Origin: Chromatiaceae bacterium
GTDB lineage: Bacteria > Pseudomonadota > Gammaproteobacteria > Chromatiales > Chromatiaceae
Reading direction: 5' to 3'
Length of the DNA stretch: 5,419 bases
Assembly: GCA_016880695.1 (NCBI GenBank)
Contig: JAEHCY010000043.1
Coordinates: 1-5,419, forward strand
Below the pieces are notes generated by a model that was given only the letters and a program-made list of their open reading frames with translations, had not been told where the DNA came from and made no database searches. Made by a program: the position numbers and the translations under genes. Below are positions 1-5,419 of the stretch, one piece after another. Position 1 is the first letter of the stretch. Each line of letters begins with the position of its first letter.

Positions 1-102
1 CAGTCGTTTCTCATCGAGAAAGCGGTAGCCCTCGCCCATCGCCTCCTGCTCGTCCTTGAGCTCAAGGTAGGCGATGCGGGTGGGGGGCAGATCCAGGGCC
101 AC
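1..102 (-). CDS. atpD: V/A-type ATPase subunit D (5' fragment, runs off window)
   Basis: This is the first 34 codons of the central-shaft subunit D. D is a long antiparallel coiled coil that rotates inside the A3B3 head and passes torque to the membrane ring. The frame opens with GTG at 102-100 and stays open to base 1. The N-terminus (ALDLPPTRIAYLELKDEQ, then GYRFLDEKR) matches the family pattern: a PPTR motif, then Leu- and Lys-rich helix, then a K-R near residue 32. The start is supported by GGGAGG at 116-111, inside the last codons of subunit B and 8 bases upstream, and by position just after the B stop (109-107). B followed by D is the usual order in these operons. Only the first helix is visible, so the call rests on the motif and the gene order. 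The name atpD here means the V-type D subunit, not the F-type beta subunit. Confidence 0.88.
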   Translation of the reverse strand, partial: MALDLPPTRIAYLELKDEQEAMGEGYRFLDEKRL

Positions 103-106
103 CGGC

Positions 107-1480
107 CTAGCCTCCCAGGTGCTCGCGGATCTGGCGCTCGCTCAGGCGGTGCAGCTCGCCCTGGGGCAACAGGCACAGGGCCGCCCACCCCGCCTCCAGG
201 CTCTCGGCCAGGGTGCGTCGCTCCCGATGGCTGATCACGTTGACCTCGAAATGGTCACCGAACGCGAGGTAGCTCCGGTCCATGGCGGACAGACCCTCCT
301 CGCCCACCACACCGGCGAGCACCCGGGTCTGCTGCGCCTGGGCATAGGCGGCATAGAGCTGCGCTGCCAGGGCGGGATGGTCGGGATGGGTCATGCCCTC
401 GCCGGTTCCATCCTTCATCAGGCGCGACAGGCTGGGCAACAGCTTCATCGGGGGGTAGAGGTCGCGCCGGTGCAGCTCCCGGCTGAGCACGATCTGACCC
501 TCGGTGATGTAACCGGTGAGGTCCGGGATCGGGTGGGTGATATCGTCCGAGGGCATGGTGAGAATGGGCACCTGGGTGAGCGACCCCGGCAGGCCGCGGA
601 TGCGCCCGGCCCGCTCGAACAGGGAGGCCAGATCCGAGTAGAGATAGCCGGGGTAACCCTTGCGGCCAGGAATTTCGCCGCGACTGGCGGAGACCTCGCG
701 CAGGGCCTCGCAGTAGTTAGTCATGTCGGTGAGAATCACCAGCACCTGCTTGCCCTCGACAAAGGCCAGGTACTCCGCGGCGGTCAGGGCGAAGCGGGGC
801 GTCAGCAGGCGCTGGGCGCTCGCGTCGCTGGCCAGGTTGAGAAACAGCACGGTCCGCGCGAGGGCCCCGCTACGCTCCATCTCCGCGCGGAAGCCCTCCG
901 CGCTGTCGTGGGGGATACCCAGGCCGGCGAAGACGATGGCGAAATCCGCCCCCTCCCCCGGCAGGCGGGCGTGGCAGCAGAGGTCCACCGCGATGCGGTC
1001 GTGGGGCAGACCGCCACCGGAGAACACCGGCAGCTTCTGACCCCGGACCAGGCTGTTCAGCAGGTCGATGGCGGTGAACCCGGTCTCCAGGAACTCGCGC
1101 GGTGCCTCGCGCGCGGCGGGATTGATCGGCAGCCCATCGACCCGGAAGGAGCGCTCCGCCCCCAGCGGCGGGCCACCATCGATGGGCTGCCCCACGCCGT
1201 TGAACACCCGGCCCAGGATGCCAGGACCCACCTGAAACCGCAGCGGCTCGCCGAGAAAGCGGATGCGGGTGCCCGCAAGCCCGAGCCCGGCGGTGTCGTC
1301 CAGCACCTCGAGCACGATCGATCCCTCATCGAGCAGGGCCACACGGCCCAGCCGGCGGACCCCATCGGAGCCCTCCACCTCGACCGCCTCATTGAGCCCC
1401 ACGTCCACCGCCCGGCGGAGAAACAGCAGCGGGCCCTCCACACCCAGGGCAATGTCTTCACCGACCAGACGCGCATACAT
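107..1480 (-). CDS. atpB: V/A-type ATPase subunit B (non-catalytic nucleotide-binding subunit)
   Basis: Subunit B alternates with A in the soluble A3B3 hexamer and completes the catalytic sites at the A/B interfaces. At 457 residues it is of normal family length. Visible in order are an N-terminal beta-barrel (about 1-70), FNGVGQPIDGGPP (93-105), and a degenerate P-loop region RGQKLPVFSGGGLPHD (146-161) with no GxxxxGK[ST]. Next come TDMTNYCEALREVSASRGE (251-269), the strongly conserved PSDDITHPIPDLTGYITEGQ (310-329), and PSLSRLMKDG (349-358), whose Arg353 is the likely arginine finger toward the A site. The P-loop remnant reads GGGLPHD where SGSGLPHN is common; this is a small variation. The ATG at 1480 lies 24 bases after the A stop, behind a G-rich ribosome binding site. 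The gene ends with TAG, whereas the complete genes upstream end with TGA. The symbol means V-type B, not the F-type a subunit. Confidence 0.98.
   Translation of the reverse strand: MYARLVGEDIALGVEGPLLFLRRAVDVGLNEAVEVEGSDGVRRLGRVALLDEGSIVLEVLDDTAGLGLAGTRIRFLGEPLRFQVGPGILGRVFNGVGQPIDGGPPLGAERSFRVDGLPINPAAREAPREFLETGFTAIDLLNSLVRGQKLPVFSGGGLPHDRIAVDLCCHARLPGEGADFAIVFAGLGIPHDSAEGFRAEMERSGALARTVLFLNLASDASAQRLLTPRFALTAAEYLAFVEGKQVLVILTDMTNYCEALREVSASRGEIPGRKGYPGYLYSDLASLFERAGRIRGLPGSLTQVPILTMPSDDITHPIPDLTGYITEGQIVLSRELHRRDLYPPMKLLPSLSRLMKDGTGEGMTHPDHPALAAQLYAAYAQAQQTRVLAGVVGEEGLSAMDRSYLAFGDHFEVNVISHRERRTLAESLEAGWAALCLLPQGELHRLSERQIREHLGG
111..116 (-). promoter_or_regulatory. Ribosome binding site for subunit D
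   Basis: GGGAGG lies 8 bases upstream of the GTG at 102-100 and overlaps the final codons of subunit B. It decides the GTG start of D, since no ATG stands at the expected position. Confidence 0.7.
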
Positions 1481-1487
1481 GGGTAGG

Positions 1488-1494
1488 CCCCCTC
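1488..1494 (-). promoter_or_regulatory. Ribosome binding site for subunit B
   Basis: GAGGGGG sits in the 24-base gap between A and B and ends 7 bases before the ATG at 1480-1478. B therefore has its own initiation signal and does not use the overlapping ATGA arrangement found at the junctions upstream. Confidence 0.65.
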
Positions 1495-1504
1495 GCCCCG
1501 TCGC

Positions 1505-3265
1505 TCAGGCGGTGGCCGCACGCGCGTCGCGCAGACGCTCCAGGGTGGCCGAGATCTCCCGATCGAGGGCCGAGAAACCCTCCGAGTCGCCTTCTGGGAT
1601 GTCCTCACCCATGCGCATCAGGCGGCGATACAGCGGCAACTCGGCCAGGGCCTCGGGCGGCACCCCCAGGGCCAAGGCATCCTGGGCGGCGTCGAGGAAG
1701 TGACCGATCAGCCGCATCATCGCCGCCTGCCGGGCGGGGGTGGCATAACGGTCGTTGGCGGAAAAGGCCGATTGGCGCAGGAACCCCTCGTTGACCAGTT
1801 GCGCGCACACCAGCACCAGGCGCTGCGCCGGGGGCATCGCCTCCTTGCCGATGATGCGCGCCATCCGCTCGAGCCGCGCCGCATCCTCCAACAGCGCGAG
1901 GAAGCGGCGCCGCAGCTCCTCCCAGCGAGTGCAGCCCACGGCGTGCCACCAGCGAGCCATGCCGGGCGCCGCCAGGCTGTAGGACTGCAGTGGATGGATA
2001 GCGGGATAAAACCGGGCCTGGGCCCGGTGGGCATCCAGTGTCCAGAGGCAGTTCACATAGCGCCGGGTGTGGCTGGTGACCGGCTCGGAGAAGTCCCCCG
2101 AGGGCGGACTCACGGCCCCGAGAATGGTCACCGAGCCCCTGGCGCCGCCCAGGGTGCGCACCTGCGCCGCCCGCTCGTAGAACGCCGCGATCCGGCTGCT
2201 GAGATAGGCCGGATAGCCGCTCTCGCTCGGCAACTCCCCAAGGCGCCCAGACACCTCGCGCAGGGCCTCCGCCCAACGGCTGGTGGAATCCGCCATCAGC
2301 GCCACGTGCAGGCCCTGGTCGCGGAAGTACTCGGCCACGGTCACCCCCGAGTAGATGCTGGCCTCCCGCGCCGAGACCGACATGTTAGAGGTGTTGGCGA
2401 TGATCACGCTGCGCTCCAACAGGGGTCGGCCGCTGCGGGGGTCTTCCAGGTGGCGGAACTCCTCAAGCAGGCCCGCCATCTCATTGCCCCGCTCGCCACA
2501 GCCGACGTAGACGATGATATCGGCGTTGCACCACTTGGCGATGGTCTCCAACAGGATGGTCTTGCCGGTGCCGAATCCCCCGGGGATCGCCGCGGTGCCA
2601 CCCCGAGCGACGGGAAACAGGCAATCGACGATACGTTGTCCGGTGATCATGGGCTCATCGGCATGCAGTCGCAGGTGCACCGGTCGGGGCGTTCGCACCG
2701 GCCAGCGCTGGACCAGACCGATCTCCTGCTCGCCTCCGTCGGGCCCCCGCAGCCGGCACAGCGGCTCGTCCTCGGCGTAGCTGCCTTCAGCGGCGATCCA
2801 GACCACCACCCCGTCCGGCAGATGGGGCGGCACCAGGCAATGCTGCACCAGTCGGGTGCCATTCTCCACCGCGCCCACCACGCCCCCGCCACTGAGGGTC
2901 GCCTGCAGGCCAACGCTGGGCCGGAACCGGAAGCGCCCCGGCGCCGTCTCCCCCAGGCCCGGCTTCACGTAGGCGCCCTGCGCCGGATCGTCGATGCGGC
3001 GCAGCAGCCCATCGAAGATGCCCCCCAGCAGGCCCGGACCCAAAGGCACCCCGAGCGGTTGACCGGTGCCCCGGACCTCCCAGCCGGGACGAAGACCACT
3101 GGGGTCCTCATACACCTGCACCAGGATCTCCTCGCGACTGAGGCGAATCACCTCCCCCAGCAGCCCCTGCTCACCCACGCGCACCGCTTCGCGCAGCACG
3201 AACGGCCCGCTGGGACGTGCGCGCAGCACCGGCCCGCTGGTCCAGTGGACCCGGGCCTCGCTCAT
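1505..3265 (-). CDS. atpA: V/A-type ATPase subunit A (catalytic ATP-hydrolysing/synthesising subunit)
   Basis: Subunit A is the catalytic subunit of the A3B3 head. Its 586 residues fit the family (about 580-600). It has an N-terminal beta-barrel (about 1-70) and the extra 'non-homologous' domain of A subunits (about 110-190). The Walker A loop is GGFGTGKT (229-236; Lys235, Thr236). GCGERGNEM (255-263) supplies the catalytic Glu258. VALMADSTSRWAEALREVSG (321-340) holds the Walker B Asp326, and SPPSGDFSEPVT (386-397) is a family hallmark. All expected catalytic residues are present, so the enzyme should be active. The usual ALDxxLAxRRHFPAINWLxSYS stretch is divergent here, reading TLDAHRAQARFYPAIHPLQS (409-428). 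The P-loop has Thr where eukaryotic A subunits carry a redox-sensitive Cys. The start overlaps the E stop as ATGA, with GGGGG (3276-3272) upstream. Name is the V-type A subunit, not F-type alpha. Confidence 0.98.
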   Translation of the reverse strand: MSEARVHWTSGPVLRARPSGPFVLREAVRVGEQGLLGEVIRLSREEILVQVYEDPSGLRPGWEVRGTGQPLGVPLGPGLLGGIFDGLLRRIDDPAQGAYVKPGLGETAPGRFRFRPSVGLQATLSGGGVVGAVENGTRLVQHCLVPPHLPDGVVVWIAAEGSYAEDEPLCRLRGPDGGEQEIGLVQRWPVRTPRPVHLRLHADEPMITGQRIVDCLFPVARGGTAAIPGGFGTGKTILLETIAKWCNADIIVYVGCGERGNEMAGLLEEFRHLEDPRSGRPLLERSVIIANTSNMSVSAREASIYSGVTVAEYFRDQGLHVALMADSTSRWAEALREVSGRLGELPSESGYPAYLSSRIAAFYERAAQVRTLGGARGSVTILGAVSPPSGDFSEPVTSHTRRYVNCLWTLDAHRAQARFYPAIHPLQSYSLAAPGMARWWHAVGCTRWEELRRRFLALLEDAARLERMARIIGKEAMPPAQRLVLVCAQLVNEGFLRQSAFSANDRYATPARQAAMMRLIGHFLDAAQDALALGVPPEALAELPLYRRLMRMGEDIPEGDSEGFSALDREISATLERLRDARAATA

Positions 3266-3876
3266 GCCTCGCCCCCGCGCTGCAGCAGGCCCAGGAGCCG
3301 CGCCTCAAGCCGCCGGCGATCGGCCAGGAGCCCATCGAGGGTGGCATCGAGCAGGGCGTCGCCGCTGCGGATCAGGAGTCCCGCCTCCAGGGTGGCATCG
3401 AGGCCGAACCGGGGCGGCTGGGCGAGCCCTGGCGCAAGCGCGGCGCGCAGACGCGCCTGCTCGTCGGTCCCCAGGTGCGGGGGATGCTCGATCAGCCACT
3501 GCTGGGACGGCAGACTGCGCTGCGCCTCCTCCACCGCCCGCAGTACCCAGGCCCAGCGGCCCTCGGGGTACTGCCAGCGTTGCAGCAGGGCTTCTCGCAA
3601 CCCCGGCCAGGCGGCCTCCAGCAGCTGCCAATGCAGGCCCTCGATATGGCGGCGCTCGCGGGTGGCGAGCGCGGCCTTGGCCGCCTCGATTCGGCTCCGC
3701 ACCCGCGCCCGCTCGGCCTGGACCTGCTGGTGCAGGTGGTCCCGGGCCGAGCGGTAGACCCGCCGCAGGAGATCCCGCGCCGCCCCCTCGGCCTCCGCCA
3801 CCAGCCGGCGGCATTCCTCCGCCTGGTATTGCTCCACCAGACTGAGCAAGCGGCCCTCGCGCTCCCCGAGTGTCAT
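3262..3876 (-). CDS. atpE: V/A-type ATPase subunit E (peripheral stalk)
   Basis: Subunit E is the main peripheral-stalk protein, tying the A3B3 head to the membrane subunit I so that the head does not spin. The 204-residue protein begins with about 100 residues of almost continuous charged helix (Glu, Arg, Ala and Gln rich, no early Pro), as expected for the stalk coiled coil. A compact C-terminal domain follows. Its conserved element is GLLIRSGDALLDATLDGLLA (166-185), corresponding to the family pattern of a Gly-rich strand followed by a D-x-[ST]-L-x-x-[RL] helix. Four Trp residues fall between 83 and 110. The start overlaps the F stop (ATGA, 3876-3873), with GGGGA (3888-3884) 7 bases upstream. 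Its stop overlaps the A start. In related enzymes E pairs with a small G/H subunit, which is not encoded in this window. The family call rests on the C-terminal motif and position, because the N-terminal half is poorly conserved. Confidence 0.9.
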   Translation of the reverse strand: MTLGEREGRLLSLVEQYQAEECRRLVAEAEGAARDLLRRVYRSARDHLHQQVQAERARVRSRIEAAKAALATRERRHIEGLHWQLLEAAWPGLREALLQRWQYPEGRWAWVLRAVEEAQRSLPSQQWLIEHPPHLGTDEQARLRAALAPGLAQPPRFGLDATLEAGLLIRSGDALLDATLDGLLADRRRLEARLLGLLQRGGEA

Positions 3877-4169
3877 TCCGCCATCCCCAACTGCCGCCGC
3901 AGGCGCGCGCCCAGATCCGGCGGCTCGCGGCGATGGCGCACATCCGGGATGACCACCAGCAACGGCCGGGGCTGCGCCAGCGCCTGCTCCAGCTCCCGGG
4001 GCGGGAGCCGCGCCGCGCGCTCGGCGGTGATCATCAGGATCTCGCTGCGGGCGAGGAGCGCCCGGAAGCAGGCAGGGACCTCGGCGTCCTCGGGCACCTG
4101 CACCTCCAAGCCCGCGAGGCGAAAACCCGCGGCGGTCACCTCATCGGCGATGAGTGCGCACAGGGTCAT
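3873..4169 (-). CDS. atpF: V/A-type ATPase subunit F (central shaft regulator)
   Basis: Subunit F is a small protein that binds subunit D in the rotating shaft and can modulate activity. The 98-residue length is typical (about 95-110). Motifs are ADEVTAAGFRLAG (8-20), matching the family's D-x-[DE]-T-x-x-GF-x-LAG signature; a central strand EILMIT (43-48); and PLLVVIPD (69-76), the conserved strand before the flexible C-terminal tail. The visible pattern fits the Rossmann-like alpha/beta fold of the family. The ATG overlaps the K stop in an ATGA (4169-4166). The bases just upstream lack a good Shine-Dalgarno sequence, so F is probably translated by coupling to K. F lies between K and E here, whereas in Thermus-type operons it lies just before A. 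The symbol denotes the V-type F subunit, unrelated to the F-type b subunit. Confidence 0.94.
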   Translation of the reverse strand: MTLCALIADEVTAAGFRLAGLEVQVPEDAEVPACFRALLARSEILMITAERAARLPPRELEQALAQPRPLLVVIPDVRHRREPPDLGARLRRQLGMAE

Positions 4170-4522
4170 GCGGCGAGACGGTTCAAGATCAGCACCGAGA
4201 CGATGACGCCGTAGATCGCGATGCCCTCAGCCAGACCCACCAGAATCAGCAGCCGTCCGAACAGCTCGGGTTTCTCTGCCAGCGCACCGATGGCTGCGCT
4301 GCCCAGGGCAGCCACGGCATAGGCGGCACCGAGCGAGGACAGACCGGTGGCCAGGGCGGCGGCAAAATAGCCCCACTGCCAAACCGCCGCCTCGCGCGGC
4401 ATCCCGGAAACGGCCTCACCCCCCGCCACCGCCGGCGGCTGCCACAGGAGCAGGCTGCTCAGGGCGGCCAGCAGGGCCACCCCAACCAGCGTGAAGGAGA
4501 CCAAAAGCACCTTTCTATTCAT
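4166..4522 (-). CDS. atpK: V/A-type ATPase subunit K (membrane rotor-ring proteolipid)
   Basis: Subunit K is the proteolipid whose copies form the membrane rotor ring that carries ions. From the ATG at 4522 it is 118 residues. Segment 1 (about 4-27) is a hydrophobic N-terminal helix after MNRK. A Pro/Gly/Ala linker follows (28-45) and contains AVAGG, a plausible signal-peptidase site. Two ring helices come next, about 51-81 (Gly/Ala rich) and 91-114, joined by the loop AEKPELFGR (82-90). The second helix holds GLAEGIAIYG (96-105), with Glu99 as the ion-binding carboxylate. This is one hairpin plus a leader, not a duplicated 16-kDa form. The ATG is chosen because GGGAG (4533-4529) lies 6 bases upstream. 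An in-frame GTG at 4546, directly after the subunit I stop, would add MIGKREWS, which suits neither a signal peptide nor a helix. The gene ends in an ATGA overlap with F. Confidence 0.93.
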   Translation of the reverse strand: MNRKVLLVSFTLVGVALLAALSSLLLWQPPAVAGGEAVSGMPREAAVWQWGYFAAALATGLSSLGAAYAVAALGSAAIGALAEKPELFGRLLILVGLAEGIAIYGVIVSVLILNRLAA

Positions 4523-4528
4523 GGACCA

Positions 4529-4533
4529 CTCCC
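4529..4533 (-). promoter_or_regulatory. Ribosome binding site for subunit K
   Basis: GGGAG ends 6 bases before the ATG at 4522-4520 and favours that start over the in-frame GTG at 4546-4544. A G-rich stretch inside the end of subunit I could serve the GTG, so the choice is not absolute. Confidence 0.6.
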
Positions 4534-4546
4534 GCTTACCGATCAC

Positions 4547-5419
4547 TCAAACACCGCCCCGCGCCGGTCCCGGCTGCAGACCAACCTCCTCCGGCGGCAC
4601 CGCGAGCGGACGAAACACCCGCCCCTTTCCCTCCAAAAAGCGCACGAAGAACTCGAACAGCACCAGGCGGGTGGTCTGAATCGACACCACCAAGCCTTCG
4701 AGGCCGATCACCAGCAGATTCCCGAGCACCAGCACCAAGGCCGCACCCACCCCAGAGCCCACCACCTCGGCCAGGGCTACGAAGGCGGAGCAGAGCGCGG
4801 CGTGGGCCAGGGCAAAGGCACCCACCCGCGCGAAGGATAGGGTATTGACCAGGATCTGCAACCCGCCCTCGGCCAGGTGCGCCGCGGCCGCCAGCACGCC
4901 CGTCGCCCGCCGATGCAGCCAGTAGGCGCCCGCGAGACACCAGAGCGCGCCTAGCAGCGCCAGCCAGAGCGATCCGCTGTCCCACCAGGCACCCACCGCC
5001 CCCAGATACAGGACCAGAAAGCCCGCCTCGGTGGCCAACCAGTCGGCCCAACGCCCGCCCCACCAGGCCCCCAGCCCGCGCAGGAGCTGCCCCAGACTCA
5101 GCAGCGCCACGGCAAAACCCAGGGGAACCACCAGCACCCCCACCGGGTCCTCGAGCGGCCGTAGCCACAGGGCCGGGATCAGGTGCTCCAGACCGAACAG
5201 GCTACCGAACAGGAGCCCGAACAGGCTGGCCGAGACGCCGCCAAAGATCAGCAAGGGGGCGAAGGCAAAGCGGCCCCGCAACCCAAGCCCCACGCCCAGC
5301 AGCACCAGCCCCTGCCCCAGGTCGCCGAACATATAGCCAAACAGCAGGGGCGCCACCGCGGCGAGCAGGGGGGTGGGATCGGCCTCGTCGTGCGCGGGCA
5401 CCCCCAGCGCCCGGGCAAA
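4547..5419 (-). CDS. atpI: V/A-type ATPase subunit I (membrane stator/ion channel), C-terminal part
   Basis: Subunit I is the stator membrane protein (homologue of eukaryotic subunit a) that provides the ion half-channels next to the K ring. The frame is open to the window edge, so only the last 290 codons are seen. The true start and the cytoplasmic N-terminal domain (about half of a usual 600-660 residues) lie beyond 5419. The visible part opens with the landmark DEADPTPLLA at the start of the membrane domain. PLLFGYMFGDLGQGLVLL follows, then a series of about seven or eight hydrophobic helices. NTLSFARVGAFALAHA carries the essential-type Arg (codon 4828-4826). The end matches the family signature: EGLVVSIQTTRL, then EFFVRFLEGKGRVFRPL. 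A tail of about 20 Pro/Gly-rich residues follows. The in-frame GTG at 5401 is not a real start, because conserved coding sequence continues above it. K begins just after the TGA. Confidence 0.96.
   Translation of the reverse strand, partial: FARALGVPAHDEADPTPLLAAVAPLLFGYMFGDLGQGLVLLGVGLGLRGRFAFAPLLIFGGVSASLFGLLFGSLFGLEHLIPALWLRPLEDPVGVLVVPLGFAVALLSLGQLLRGLGAWWGGRWADWLATEAGFLVLYLGAVGAWWDSGSLWLALLGALWCLAGAYWLHRRATGVLAAAAHLAEGGLQILVNTLSFARVGAFALAHAALCSAFVALAEVVGSGVGAALVLVLGNLLVIGLEGLVVSIQTTRLVLFEFFVRFLEGKGRVFRPLAVPPEEVGLQPGPARGGV

Noticed and set aside
451..478. Degenerate P-loop in subunit B considered as a loss-of-function lesion (the motif itself lies near 998-1021)
   Set aside because: V/A-type B subunits normally lack a canonical Walker A motif, so the GGGLPHD sequence is expected for a non-catalytic subunit.
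74..1486. A plus-strand open frame of 470 codons antisense to nearly all of subunit B
   Set aside because: It mirrors subunit B, which has clear family motifs throughout. The antisense product has low-complexity composition and no motif I recognise.
1481..1504. The A/B gap considered as a terminator or internal promoter
   Set aside because: It is only 24 bases long, has no inverted repeat or T-run on the coding strand, and is fully explained by a ribosome binding site.
1700..3757. A plus-strand open frame of 685 codons antisense to subunits A and E
   Set aside because: It is antisense to strongly conserved coding sequence. Its product is rich in Arg, His, Gln, Pro and Ala with no recognisable domain. 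Long antisense frames are common opposite GC-rich genes because third-position G/C bias removes stop codons.
3217..4206. A plus-strand open frame of 329 codons over subunits E and F
   Set aside because: It is the shadow of two conserved minus-strand genes joined by an ATGA overlap. The Arg/Ser/Pro-rich composition is typical of a wrong-frame reading.
4523..4546. An upstream in-frame GTG start for subunit K
   Set aside because: It directly abuts the subunit I stop and would add a charged MIGKREWS extension ahead of a signal-like N-terminus. The ATG at 4522 has a well-spaced GGGAG. It remains possible but is less likely.
4154..4840. A plus-strand open frame of 228 codons over K and the end of I
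   Set aside because: Its His/Gln/Arg-rich product is what antisense reading of hydrophobic membrane proteins gives in GC-rich DNA. There is no motif.

Overview
The window is one tightly packed, minus-strand operon for a prokaryotic V/A-type (rotary) ATPase. Transcription runs from the high-coordinate end to the low end. The gene order is subunit I (3' part only), K, F, E, A, B, D (5' end only). Almost every base is coding. The only gaps are about 24 bases before K, 24 bases before B and 4 bases before D. No RNA genes, mobile elements, CRISPR arrays, promoters or terminators are visible. Both ends of the operon lie outside the window.

DNA source: GC is high, codons are strongly G/C-ended, and Shine-Dalgarno sequences are G-rich. 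These point to a GC-rich bacterium. The proteins look bacterial and somewhat divergent from the best-known archaeal and Thermus enzymes. A proteobacterium, for example a halophilic or sulfur-oxidising gammaproteobacterium, is a reasonable guess, but the window has no taxonomic marker and this is weak.

Layout: 5419-4547 is the membrane domain of subunit I, the stator channel with the conserved Arg. 4522-4166 is proteolipid subunit K, the rotor ring. 4169-3873 is subunit F and 3876-3262 is peripheral-stalk subunit E. 3265-1505 is catalytic subunit A and 1480-107 is nucleotide-binding subunit B. 102-1 is the start of central-shaft subunit D. Three successive junctions (K/F, F/E, E/A) are 4-base ATGA stop/start overlaps, so translation is probably coupled.

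How they work together: A3B3 forms the soluble head, with catalytic sites at the A/B interfaces. D and F form the rotating shaft and K the membrane ring. I carries the ion half-channels and E forms peripheral stalks. ATP hydrolysis or synthesis is thereby coupled to ion flow. The main point of interest is what is missing. No subunit C (the socket joining shaft to ring) and no small G/H stalk gene lies anywhere between I and D. The proteolipid ion site also looks like a proton type rather than a sodium type. This is a known class of machine with some divergent details; I do not see an undescribed system here.
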